Shown piece by piece: positions 8,852 to 16,234 of a stretch of DNA of 33,795 nt. The notes below the pieces were generated by a model, which was given only the letters and a program-made list of their open reading frames with translations, ran no database searches and had not been told where the DNA came from. Location: positions 1 to 33,795 of the forward strand of contig RFHA01000265.1 in the NCBI GenBank assembly GCA_003696565.1. The letters run 5' to 3'. Every line of letters begins with the position of its first letter. Positions within the stretch are counted from its first letter, which is position 1. Made by a program: the position numbers and the translations under genes. This DNA comes from Chloroflexota bacterium. Lineage in GTDB: Bacteria; Chloroflexota; Anaerolineae; Aggregatilineales; Phototrophicaceae.

Positions 8852-9778
8852 TTACCGCATATCCATTTCTGCGCGGACAGTTTCCAAGAGTGTTTCTGCT
8901 TTAAGCTGCGACAATGTATAACACGGACCGCCTAGCTTATCTGCCAATTTTGCCGCTAAACCTTGGTCAAACGCGGCGTGTTCCATGTTGATCGTTACAG
9001 TACGAATGTTGTCCTCTTTAATCATGGTAGCAATGCGATGCGCTTCTTCTTGCGGAGCAAGTTGATCGCTCATAGAGACATTCCCAGCACCATCTGTTAA
9101 TAAAATAATCATCGGCATCACATCTGGTTCGGACATACGATGTTTACGAATTGTCTCATAAGCTAAAAATAATCCAGCAGAAAGCGGGGTTTTACCACCG
9201 ACTTCAACATCTTTGAGTGCGTCTTTTGCCAATACCACCGAATTAGTGGGAGGTAAAACCAAGTTAGCACGGTCTTTATTAAAGACAATTAAGCCCACAC
9301 GGTCACGCCGCTGATACGCATCCGTCAATAAAGACATAATCGCACCTTTGGTGGCTTGCATTCGTTCCGCAACAGCCATACTCCAAGATGCATCTACCAC
9401 AAAAAGAATCAAGTTTGAAGCACGCCGTACCCGCACTTTCCGCTGAAGATCACTACGCTTTAACGCATATGCCATACCTGTCTGCCGCTTTTGGTCTTCA
9501 CGTATTTTTTGGAATGGTGCTGCCGCGCGTAAAGTAGCATCAAAAGCAATATCGTCTGTACGATCCCCTGCCGGGCGTGCTTGGATATATCGCCCACGTT
9601 TGCGGTCGGTGCGCGTGTATGACCGTCGTCCGCTTTGCTTGCGCGTCATCTTATCTAATTGGCTACTTAGTTTTCGTGTGGAAAATTCAGCACCGGATTC
9701 AACTTGTTTACCGCCTTCCCACCAGTTAGCATCTTGATTCTGGAACACATTCTGCTTAGCCGGTTGGGCATCGGTCAC
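8852..9778 (-). CDS. chlD: VWA-domain part of chelatase subunit D (frame 2 of chlD)
   Basis: Read alone from GTG 9778 this is 308 aa. It is the C-terminal integrin-I (VWA) half of ChlD/BchD: basic linker KRGRYIQARPAGDRTDDIAF, Arg-rich KVRVRRASN, then the MIDAS residues DASWS (129-133), Thr197 in GGKTPLS and Asp229 in LLTDGAG. The VWA domain docks the D subunit on the metal-inserting large subunit. No ribosome binding site precedes the GTG, and the same frame is open back to a stop at 9830-9832, covering an A9 run that ends the upstream ATPase frame. This strongly suggests that the domain is normally made as an extension of the upstream frame by a -1 shift. It is placed in the opposite orientation to the secreted glycosidase. 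Confidence 0.85.
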   Translation of the reverse strand: MTDAQPAKQNVFQNQDANWWEGGKQVESGAEFSTRKLSSQLDKMTRKQSGRRSYTRTDRKRGRYIQARPAGDRTDDIAFDATLRAAAPFQKIREDQKRQTGMAYALKRSDLQRKVRVRRASNLILFVVDASWSMAVAERMQATKGAIMSLLTDAYQRRDRVGLIVFNKDRANLVLPPTNSVVLAKDALKDVEVGGKTPLSAGLFLAYETIRKHRMSEPDVMPMIILLTDGAGNVSMSDQLAPQEEAHRIATMIKEDNIRTVTINMEHAAFDQGLAAKLADKLGGPCYTLSQLKAETLLETVRAEMDMR

Positions 9779-9807
9779 GTCCGGTGCTGCTTGTTGTGCT
9801 TGGCTAT

Positions 9808-10929
9808 CTACCGATTGGCTTTTTTTTTGCTATTGGTTGCCTGATTAGAGGCGTTACTGGCTTCTGAAGAAAGTTCGGCTTCTTCATCCAGTTCAGCCTG
9901 CAAATCATTCAATTGATCTGCCAATGTCTCCATATTAACCTGTGCATCAGCAAACGGTCCACGCTTTAAGCGGTGCGGAATAGCCAGCTCAAATGCCAAT
10001 AAAATATCATCGCGGTTAATCTGCCGACGACCTTCATAAGCAGCATGAGCACGTGCCGTTTTGAGGATCACCAGGTCAGCCCGGTGTCCATCAATTTGCA
10101 TGGTACTGGTTAACATAGCAATCAACCGTAAATCGCCACGTGTATATTGCACCTCATCGACAATTTCACGGGCTGCGGCAATCCGTTCACCAAGTTCACG
10201 TTCAGCAGGTGCCCAAGCCTGACGGAACTTAATTGGATCATCTTCAAAGGCGATGTGTCGTTCCAAAATTTCCATACGTTCATCTGGATCAGTGATTCCA
10301 TGCACCTCAGTCGATAAAGCAAAGCGATCTAGCAATTGTGGGCGCAAATCCCCTTCTTCTGGGTTCATCGTCCCAACCAGGATAAACCGCGCAGGGTGGC
10401 TAAAGCTGATCCCTTCTCGTTCCACCACATTGATACCCATCGCCGCACTATCTAATAACAGATCAACCACATGGTCATCTAACAGGTTCACTTCGTCCAC
10501 ATATAAAACCCCGCGATTCGCCGCTGCCAACACGCCCGGGTCAAAATGCCGTTCGCCACGCTGGATAGCTTTTTCAATATCAAGCGTGCCCACCACACGG
10601 TCTTCCGTCGCACTAACAGGCAAATCAATAAACTGAATCCGGCGACGCTCAACAGGAATGTTTTCCCCATGGCTATATCGTTCACGGGCATAGTCTGACC
10701 AAGTATCCGGTCGATCTGGATCATCATTAAATGGTGAGCCAGCAATCACATTAATCTCTGGTAGTAACGCAGCAAGTGCCCGTGCTGCGGTGGACTTCCC
10801 TGTACCGCGCTCCCCACGAATCAGCACACCACCGATTCGCATATCGACGGCGTTTAAGATCAGGGCACGCTTCATGCGTTCTTGTCCAACAATGGCTGTA
10901 AATGGATAAACCTGTACTCGTCTGCTCAT
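9808..10929 (-). CDS. chlI: AAA+ ATPase, chelatase subunit I / N-terminal half of subunit D
   Basis: 373 aa in its own frame. It is a magnesium-chelatase-type AAA+ motor: Walker A GERGTGKS (39-46), Walker B VLYVDE (141-146), sensor-1 region GTMNPEEGDLRPQ (186-198) and arginine finger in LLDRF (Arg202). All ATPase residues are intact, unlike many plant or cyanobacterial ChlD. The C-terminus is an acidic linker (QAELDEEAELSSE) ending in NSKKKANR, where KKK is encoded by nine A. This acidic linker is characteristic of ChlD rather than of free ChlI. The start ATG 10929 has no clear ribosome binding site. The chelatase inserts Mg(II) into protoporphyrin or Co(II) into hydrogenobyrinate, driven by ATP. 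The gene lies 72 bases after the epimerase on the same strand. Confidence 0.9.
   Translation of the reverse strand: MSRRVQVYPFTAIVGQERMKRALILNAVDMRIGGVLIRGERGTGKSTAARALAALLPEINVIAGSPFNDDPDRPDTWSDYARERYSHGENIPVERRRIQFIDLPVSATEDRVVGTLDIEKAIQRGERHFDPGVLAAANRGVLYVDEVNLLDDHVVDLLLDSAAMGINVVEREGISFSHPARFILVGTMNPEEGDLRPQLLDRFALSTEVHGITDPDERMEILERHIAFEDDPIKFRQAWAPAERELGERIAAAREIVDEVQYTRGDLRLIAMLTSTMQIDGHRADLVILKTARAHAAYEGRRQINRDDILLAFELAIPHRLKRGPFADAQVNMETLADQLNDLQAELDEEAELSSEASNASNQATNSKKKANR
9820..9828 (-). promoter_or_regulatory. A9 slippery run, probable -1 frameshift site
   Basis: On the coding (minus) strand nine consecutive A encode three Lys in the ATPase frame, followed by GCC AAT CGG and stop TAG (9810-9808). 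A -1 shift on the run puts the ribosome on AGC (9820-9818), and the frame then runs open to 8854. A 6-bp complement (9815-9810 with 9775-9770, 34-nt loop) begins 4 nt after the run; it is weak as a stimulator. Slippage by RNA polymerase on A9 (an added A) would give the same fusion. Confidence 0.7.
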
Positions 10930-11001
10930 TATGTTTTACCGTTATTTATGTCCACATCATCAACGCATTATAAAAGTGAATATTGTGCATCACAATAACC
11001 A

Positions 11002-11982
11002 TTACAAATAACCATGTTGCTGATACCAAGTATAGGTATCTTGCAAACTTTGTTTCATATCAATTTGTGGTTCACCCAGCGCGCGCCAGGCTTTATCAAA
11101 CCGGAAAAATACATAACGTGTGCCCATACGTGCTTGTGTCGCATCAATCGGCGTGGGGATACCCAATCGACGCGCTACATCAATCAAGCGGGCAGCTAGC
11201 GGCGCAGTGAAGTTCGGCACAAGCAAACGCGGGCGCGGTACACCTAAAACTTGTGCAATCATCGTAAACCATTCTTGATACGTGTAATTGGCTGTCCCTA
11301 AGATGTAACGCTCACCGGTTTGCCCTTGCTCCGCAGCAGCAATATGCCAGCGTGCCACATCTCGCACATCTGTGACTGCTACGCCACCCCGCGTGATCGG
11401 CGTAAACACCCCCCAACGCTTAATTTGAATCATGAATGTACCGGAGATCATGTTCAAATCGCCAGGTCCCATAACAACTACCGGATTAACCGTGACCACA
11501 TCCTGCCCTTGTGCAACAGCTTCAGTCACAACTTCTTCCGCTAATACTTTGCTATAGCCATAGGGAAAATGCTCCGGTGGTAAATTAAATTGTGCGGTCT
11601 CATCAGTGGGATGCGCATCATCAATGCCAACAGCAGCAGCACTACTTGTAAAAACCACACGCGCCACCCCCGATTGACGTGCTGCCTGTAGCACACGGCG
11701 CGTCCCTTCCACATTGGCTTCAAACATCGCTTGCCGGTTTGCACGCCAATAATCCGCTACCGCCGCCACATGAAAAACCCAATCCACCCCCTCACAAGCA
11801 ACCCGTAAAGAATCCAGGTCACCCAAACTGCCAATTGCCGATTCAAACGGGATGCCATCAAGCGCGTTTAATTTGGAGGTTTCTCGGTGCAAAACCCGCA
11901 CCGAATCCCCCCGTTGAACCAATTGACGGGCAATATGTGAGCCAATAAAGCCCGTCCCTCCTGTGATCAACACTTTAACCAT
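11002..11982 (-). CDS. NAD(P)-dependent epimerase/dehydratase (extended SDR)
   Basis: 326 aa. The N-terminus MVKVLITGGTGFIGSHIARQ is a Rossmann GxxGxxG nucleotide site. VFHVAAVADYW carries the SDR structural motif, FTSSAAAVG the catalytic Ser/Thr strand, and PYGYSKVLAEE the catalytic Tyr and Lys (YxxxK). The overall pattern (GDLNMISGTFM, ARWHIAAAEQGQTGERYILG) is that of the HpnA/dihydroflavonol-reductase-like branch, often annotated as hopanoid-associated sugar epimerase; the true substrate cannot be read. Its ATG overlaps the pepF stop region by 8 bases, which implies translational coupling, and it is followed after 72 bases by the chelatase gene on the same strand. Confidence 0.88.
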   Translation of the reverse strand: MVKVLITGGTGFIGSHIARQLVQRGDSVRVLHRETSKLNALDGIPFESAIGSLGDLDSLRVACEGVDWVFHVAAVADYWRANRQAMFEANVEGTRRVLQAARQSGVARVVFTSSAAAVGIDDAHPTDETAQFNLPPEHFPYGYSKVLAEEVVTEAVAQGQDVVTVNPVVVMGPGDLNMISGTFMIQIKRWGVFTPITRGGVAVTDVRDVARWHIAAAEQGQTGERYILGTANYTYQEWFTMIAQVLGVPRPRLLVPNFTAPLAARLIDVARRLGIPTPIDATQARMGTRYVFFRFDKAWRALGEPQIDMKQSLQDTYTWYQQHGYL

Positions 11983-13780
11983 ACAACTGCTCTGCTAGTT
12001 CCTCTTCTTGTTGAACCAACGTCGCAAGCACATTCAAGCCACCGTTCCAAAAGTTAGGATCATTCAAATCCACACCTAAGCCAGCCATAATCCGATCTGG
12101 ATAGTCTGAATTACCCGCAGCCAAAGCATCAATATATTTGGGGGCAAAAGAAGCACCTTCTTTTTGATAAATATCATACAGCGAAAGGACTAACAATTCC
12201 CCAAACGCATAGGCATAAACATAACCAGGCGTGTGCAAGAAATGTGGCACATATGCCCACCACATGCGGTATTGTTCACGCAGGGTGACACTATCACCAA
12301 ACATAGCACCCTGCGTCTGCATCCAAATATCACTGAATTGTTCAGTGGTCAGTTCGCCTTGTGTACGGCGCAATGTATGGAACCCATCCTCAAAGCGGTT
12401 CATCGCCACCTGGCGGAAGATCGTGCTAAAACTATCTTCAATCCGGCTGGCTAACATGGCAAGGCGCGCTTGTGGGTCTGTTTCTCGCCGCAGTAAGTCA
12501 TTAAAGACCAGCATTTCAGCAAATGTAGAAGCCGTCTCGGCAGTGGTTAATGGGGTGTATAAGCCAAACAACCCACTCTTTTGCCCAGAAAGCAGCATAT
12601 GAACCCCGTGCCCCAGTTCATGCGCTAATGTGCTAACATCCCGCGCCTGCCCGTCATAATTCAAAAATACATACGGATGCACAGAAGGCACCACCGGGCT
12701 AGCATATGCACCACCTCGTTTATTGGGTAAAACCGCCGCATGAATCCATTTTTCATCAAAAAAGCGTTTGGCAGAATCACCCAACACATTATCAAACGCA
12801 TAAAACGCATTAAGAACAATCTCACGCGCTTCGTCCCAGCGATAAGTTTGCTCACTCTGCTTAATGGGCAACGGGGCATAGCGATCATATTCATAGAGTT
12901 CGTCATACCCTAAAATACGCCGCTTCAGCCGATAGTGACGCATGACTAACTCATAATTGGATGTGACACTTTGCACTAAAGCATCTACTACAGGCTGCGT
13001 GGTTTTATTGCTCAAATTGCGCGAATCAAGCCAGTTTTCATAACGATGTAAGCGGTCATCAATCGCTTTATCCGTCGCCAATACATTGAAGATATAAGTG
13101 AACTCCATCGCGCGGGACTTCAACCCTTCCGTAAAGACATCCGCCGCTTTTTGGCGCACAGCACGGTCTGGGCTATGCATTTTAGTTAAAATTTGCGTTT
13201 GGTTGAGCAATTCGCCATCATAATCATAGCGCATGGCACTGGTCATCTGTGTAAAAAAGCGCGTCCATGCTTGCCGCCCAGTCACATTCTTTTCAATGGC
13301 AATCCGCTCTTCGGCTTCTGTCATTTGATGCGGTTTATACCGCCGTGCCGCCTCTAGGTGATGTGCATATCCCCCTAGTATTGGGTTTGACAAGATGGTG
13401 TTAGCCTGTTCATCAGGTAGTTGATTCCACTCCAAATTGAAAAAAACCAGCTTTTGCTCAAGCTGCGCATTAAACTCCTGTATTTTCTGGAGTAATGCAC
13501 CATGTGCAGGGTTGGCAGTATCTGTACTATAAAGCAGCATGGCAAAACTGCTAATACGCCCTGCCAGATCACGAATTTGTTCCATCGCTTTCATAGCATC
13601 CGCAAAATCTTGGGCGTTCATTTGCCCTAGCTTCCCTTTATAACGGCTAACAAACTCATCTGCCAACGCATGAGATTGCGTCATCTGCACTGGAATTTGC
13701 GGATCATCCACGCCAGAAAAAAGTGGCGTTAAATCCCACACCACTTCCTCTGCACCGGTTGCTTGTATTGTACTCACCAT
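11975..13780 (-). CDS. pepF: Oligoendopeptidase F (M3 metallopeptidase)
   Basis: 601 aa, the usual PepF length. It degrades short peptides in the cytoplasm. The zinc site is LAHELGHGVH with His387, Glu388 and His391, and the third ligand Glu415 in TTAETASTFAEM. Other family blocks are GGAYASP, PYVFLNYDG, and near the C-terminus HTPGYVYAYAFGELL, the substrate-binding tyrosines. No signal peptide. Start ATG 13780 has GAGGA about 10 bases upstream. It heads a minus-strand group with the epimerase and chelatase genes. The window also holds an oligopeptide uptake operon far to the right; both could act in peptide use, though nothing links them directly. Confidence 0.95.
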   Translation of the reverse strand: MVSTIQATGAEEVVWDLTPLFSGVDDPQIPVQMTQSHALADEFVSRYKGKLGQMNAQDFADAMKAMEQIRDLAGRISSFAMLLYSTDTANPAHGALLQKIQEFNAQLEQKLVFFNLEWNQLPDEQANTILSNPILGGYAHHLEAARRYKPHQMTEAEERIAIEKNVTGRQAWTRFFTQMTSAMRYDYDGELLNQTQILTKMHSPDRAVRQKAADVFTEGLKSRAMEFTYIFNVLATDKAIDDRLHRYENWLDSRNLSNKTTQPVVDALVQSVTSNYELVMRHYRLKRRILGYDELYEYDRYAPLPIKQSEQTYRWDEAREIVLNAFYAFDNVLGDSAKRFFDEKWIHAAVLPNKRGGAYASPVVPSVHPYVFLNYDGQARDVSTLAHELGHGVHMLLSGQKSGLFGLYTPLTTAETASTFAEMLVFNDLLRRETDPQARLAMLASRIEDSFSTIFRQVAMNRFEDGFHTLRRTQGELTTEQFSDIWMQTQGAMFGDSVTLREQYRMWWAYVPHFLHTPGYVYAYAFGELLVLSLYDIYQKEGASFAPKYIDALAAGNSDYPDRIMAGLGVDLNDPNFWNGGLNVLATLVQQEEELAEQLYG

Positions 13781-14122
13781 AATGAGTTATCCTCATTCTA
13801 TTTAATTAATTTTAAATCATAGTAACAGATTATAGATTGTCCTGCAATGACAGCGTTGGCAGAGAGTGGGGAAGATAGTGGCTAATGATTAAAATGATAT
13901 GCCTTAAGCATGAGCATCAATTCCACAGGCGAGTTTGATCGCTCCATTCATAGGATGAATTAAGTTGCCAGGGGATTTATCTCCACACAGGAGGTGTATG
14001 TACTATTCATCTTTACAGTATCTAAAACCTGATAATATTCTAAACTAGCGTTAGGCTGGCTCATGTTAGAATAAAAGCAATTTCAGCTATTTCGTTTAAC
14101 TCAGCCTGGAGGCAAACAGACG
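13781..14122. other. Divergent intergenic region, pepF / pterin dehydratase
   Basis: About 340 bases between two divergent genes. It holds a relative of the 6869 hairpin arm (13965-13984), a strong AGGAGGTG sequence followed by a 16-codon reading frame (13998-14048), and an inverted repeat ATTCTAA/TTAGAAT (14037-14043 with 14066-14072). No tRNA and no convincing -35/-10 pair were found. Confidence 0.6.
13998..14048 (+). CDS. Possible 16-residue leader peptide with three Tyr
   Basis: ATG 13998 follows AGGAGGTG (13989-13996), an excellent anti-SD match, though only 3 nt separate AGGAGG from the ATG. The peptide MYYSSLQYLKPDNILN has three Tyr and ends in an inverted repeat. It lies 74 bases upstream of the pterin dehydratase. 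It may be chance. Confidence 0.25.
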   Translation: MYYSSLQYLKPDNILN

Positions 14123-14416
14123 ATGTCAGCTTTATCCCAACAAGAACTTGCGCAAGCTTTGGAAACGCTCAAAGGGTGGTCACTAGACAATGATACAATC
14201 GTCAAAACATATCAGTTTGAGAATTATTTAGCAGGATTGGCATTTGCAACGACAGCGGGCACCATCGCCGAGGCACATAATCATCATCCAGACATCACAA
14301 TCGGCTACCGTAAAGTGACACTAAGGTTCACCACACACGATGCCGGAAATAAAATCACCCAAAAGGATATTGATGTGGCAAAAGCAATCGAAGCAGTTGG
14401 ATACCCAAAAACATAA
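14123..14416 (+). CDS. phhB: Pterin-4a-carbinolamine dehydratase
   Basis: 97 aa, typical family length. It dehydrates 4a-hydroxytetrahydropterin in the recycling of the cofactor of aromatic amino-acid hydroxylases; bacterial paralogues also act in other pterin (e.g. molybdopterin) contexts. The motif AEAHNHHPDITIGYRKVTLRF with the two catalytic His is complete, followed by TTHDAGNKITQKDID. GGAGG (14108-14112) sits 10 bases before ATG 14123. No phenylalanine hydroxylase gene is in the window, so its hydroxylase partner, if any, is elsewhere. A shared terminator hairpin follows it and the convergent secreted-repeat gene. Confidence 0.95.
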   Translation: MSALSQQELAQALETLKGWSLDNDTIVKTYQFENYLAGLAFATTAGTIAEAHNHHPDITIGYRKVTLRFTTHDAGNKITQKDIDVAKAIEAVGYPKT

Positions 14417-14429
14417 ATCGTCAGCAAAT

Positions 14430-14463
14430 CAAAAACAGGTGCGGAATTGCTCTACACCTGTTT
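14430..14463 (-). terminator. Bidirectional terminator between convergent genes
   Basis: A perfect 9-bp stem (14433-14441 with 14455-14463). On the minus strand it continues into a run of five T and so ends the secreted-repeat transcript best; on the plus strand only three T follow, so it is weaker for the dehydratase gene. Confidence 0.75.
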
Positions 14464-14480
14464 GCATCATACAATCTAAT

Positions 14481-15500
14481 CTATTCAGCATCCATATCCA
14501 CAGGGACGATGAACCACACATTATTAACTTCATGTCCATTGGCATCACCTGGTGCTTCATCCCCAATGAAATAATACAGTGGATAGCCATCCCAGGTGAC
14601 CATCACCAGAGTATCATCCTCAGCAAAGGGGATAGAACCCAGCCGGCTGCTATCGAGTTGTGGTGTGCCGATCAGTGTATCAACATCAAAAGCAAGCAGT
14701 GGGGGCCAATTCTCTAAGCATTGCCCTGCACAATTGCTCACGCCAGGCTCATCATTGGCAAAAACATACAGCGTATAGCCATCTGGTCCAACGAGGAAGT
14801 TACCAAGCTCGTCGTTGCCGCCCACCCCAATAATTTCCGGCGGATAGATAAACCAGACATCTCCCACACCTTGCCCAGTCGTGTCACCGGCTTCAACGTC
14901 AGTGATAAAATAATAGAGTGGATAGCCATTATAGGTAACTTGTAGCTCACCAGTGTCCTCACGCTCAATCACATCCACTTCGCCCAATAAATAGGGGTTC
15001 ACGGTGATCTCATCTGCGCTTTCAACAGTGAGTGGGGGCCAATTCTCCAAGCACTGTCCCGTGCAATTGCTGACACCAGGCTCATCATTGGTGAAGATAT
15101 AAAGCGTCATCCCCTCACCGTCAGTGATGTAACTGCCTAAATCTGGACTAAAGCCAATATCCAACGTAAAGGGCAGCACTTCTACAATGAACCAAACATC
15201 ATTAACACCCTGCCCGTTAGTATCACCCGGAGCTTCATCCCCGATGAAATAGTACAGTGGCATATCATCATAGGTGACATGGAAAGTACCATCTTCGTTT
15301 TCAATCCAACCGAGCCGGATGTCATTGACCCCTGCACCAGCTGTAATCTCATCTATACTGTTGACAAGCAACGGGGGCCAATTCTCTAAGCATTGCCCGG
15401 CACAATTGCTCACACCGGGTTCATCATTGGTAAAAATGTAGAGTGTCATACCGGCGGAATCAACCAAATAGGTCAGTGTTTCATCCCCACCGGCATTAAC
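14481..15500 (-). repeat. Three tandem intragenic repeats, about 335 bp each
   Basis: The best conserved block, around the Cys-x3-Cys motif, starts near 14698, 15031 and 15370 in the plus orientation. Spacing is 333 and 339 bases. The copies have many silent differences, so the duplication is old or under selection on the protein. Confidence 0.85.
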
Positions 15501-15584
15501 CAATCCTTGGTCATCTGTTTCTTGCGCTGCCAATGGCATCACCGCAAATAAGAGTGCCAAAAGCAAAATAGTGTACTTTTTCAT
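14481..15584 (-). CDS. Secreted protein with three COG4315-type repeats
   Basis: 367 aa with a Sec signal peptide (cleaved near LAAQ, residue 20). Three repeats of about 110 aa follow (about 35-137, 146-250, 258-362). Each carries a GMTLYIF-type motif, NDEPGVSNC-x3-CLENWPPL, and a second hairpin PLYYFI-GD-APGDTNGQGV-DVWFI. This is the Secreted repeat of unknown function (Lipoprotein_15, Pfam PF03640, YxFxxD). The paired Cys (61/65, 174/178, 285/289) could make small disulfides or bind heme or metal. There is no lipobox and no wall anchor, so the protein is probably released. GGAGG sits before ATG 15584. It is transcribed divergently from an ECF sigma/anti-sigma pair, which may control it. Confidence 0.9.
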   Translation of the reverse strand: MKKYTILLLALLFAVMPLAAQETDDQGLVNAGGDETLTYLVDSAGMTLYIFTNDEPGVSNCAGQCLENWPPLLVNSIDEITAGAGVNDIRLGWIENEDGTFHVTYDDMPLYYFIGDEAPGDTNGQGVNDVWFIVEVLPFTLDIGFSPDLGSYITDGEGMTLYIFTNDEPGVSNCTGQCLENWPPLTVESADEITVNPYLLGEVDVIEREDTGELQVTYNGYPLYYFITDVEAGDTTGQGVGDVWFIYPPEIIGVGGNDELGNFLVGPDGYTLYVFANDEPGVSNCAGQCLENWPPLLAFDVDTLIGTPQLDSSRLGSIPFAEDDTLVMVTWDGYPLYYFIGDEAPGDANGHEVNNVWFIVPVDMDAE

Positions 15585-15614
15585 GATTTAACCTCCATAT
15601 TGAAACATTTAGAA

Positions 15615-15642
15615 TTAGGAATACCCTAAAAAGAGAACGTGC
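15615..15642 (+). promoter_or_regulatory. Candidate ECF promoter and palindromic operator
   Basis: The palindrome TTAGG-N5-CCTAA (15615-15629) lies in the divergent gap between the repeat protein and the sigma gene. On the plus strand GGAAT (15618-15622), a 15-bp spacer and CGTGC (15638-15642) resemble an ECF promoter (GGAAC, about 16, CGTC). This would allow autoregulation by the adjacent sigma factor; it is inferred by pattern only. Confidence 0.4.
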
Positions 15643-15697
15643 ATTAGAGTTGATTTAGATGTATTCTCTCATCAAGTATTTATTTTTCGGGAGACAT

Positions 15698-16225
15698 ATG
15701 ACAGACGAACAGATCATCCAACAGATACAGCACAGGGATCAAAATGCCCTGGCTACGTTGTATGATCGATACGGCACAGCGGTTTATAGCCTTGCTTATC
15801 AGGTATTGCAGAATACACAATGGGCAGAGGAAGTCACGCAGGATGTGTTTATGCGTGTATGGCATAAACATGCACAATGGGACGCACATAAAGGCAAATT
15901 GATCAGTTGGTTGCTGACCATGACACGCAACCTTGCGATTGATCGATTACGTTCAGAAAATCGGCGTTCTACTGTGTCGTTAGATCATGTCGCTGAACCA
16001 AAAGCGGAGATACCAGATAATTACGATCGCACCTTATTACAGGATTTGATGAAACAATTACCCAATGAACAAGCTCAACTGATTAAATTAGCATTCTTCC
16101 AGGGGATGACACATAAAGAGTTGGCAAAAACATTCAATTTGCCCCTAGGGACGGTTAAAACACGGGTGCGTTTGGGGCTACAAAAGCTAAAAGCCTTATG
16201 GCTACAAGCAACACGTGAGCGATGA
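15698..16225 (+). CDS. ECF-type RNA polymerase sigma factor
   Basis: About 175 aa. ATG 15698 has GGGAG (15689-15693) upstream at 4 nt; an in-frame ATG at 15659 would add 13 residues with no better signal and is an alternative. Region 2 reads LATLYDRYGTAVYSLAYQVL, then AEEVTQDVFMRVWHKHAQWD (core RNA polymerase and -10 contacts) and TMTRNLAIDRLRSENRR. Region 4 has LPNEQAQLIKLAFFQGMTHKELAKTF with helix-turn-helix LPLGTVKTRVRLGLQKLK for the -35 element. It looks like the SigK-type group that pairs with RskA-like anti-sigma factors. The anti-sigma gene follows 9 bases later, and a divergent secreted protein precedes it. Confidence 0.93.
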   Translation: MTDEQIIQQIQHRDQNALATLYDRYGTAVYSLAYQVLQNTQWAEEVTQDVFMRVWHKHAQWDAHKGKLISWLLTMTRNLAIDRLRSENRRSTVSLDHVAEPKAEIPDNYDRTLLQDLMKQLPNEQAQLIKLAFFQGMTHKELAKTFNLPLGTVKTRVRLGLQKLKALWLQATRER

Positions 16226-16234
16226 GAATAAACC

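Larger units (their letters stand above)
8852..10929 (-). other. chlD: Predicted full-length ChlD produced by -1 frameshift
   Basis: Joining the ATPase frame through its last Lys (370 aa) to the -1 frame from AGC 9820 (322 aa) gives about 692 aa, within the usual range of ChlD/BchD. Domain order is AAA+, acidic linker, Lys-rich junction, Gln/Ala-rich linker, VWA, exactly as in ChlD. Non-shifted translation releases a ChlI-like small subunit with an intact ATPase. So one gene can supply both subunits. The seen facts are the frames and A9; the dual output is inferred from the architecture and from recalled reports of frameshifted chlD genes in cobalamin producers. Confidence 0.7.

Noticed and set aside
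9820-9828. Poly-T run read as a terminator on the plus strand or as a simple assembly error
   Set aside because: No hairpin precedes it on the plus strand. A sequencing error remains possible and is stated as a refuting test, but the ATPase frame is complete on its own and the arrangement fits known chlD recoding.
10253-10636. 127-codon plus-strand frame inside the ATPase gene
   Set aside because: It is antisense to a well conserved AAA+ coding region, with Ser/Arg-rich composition typical of a shadow frame.
8852-10929. Evidence for photosynthesis
   Set aside because: No other chlorophyll, reaction-centre or antenna gene is present; chelatase I/D proteins also serve cobalamin synthesis.
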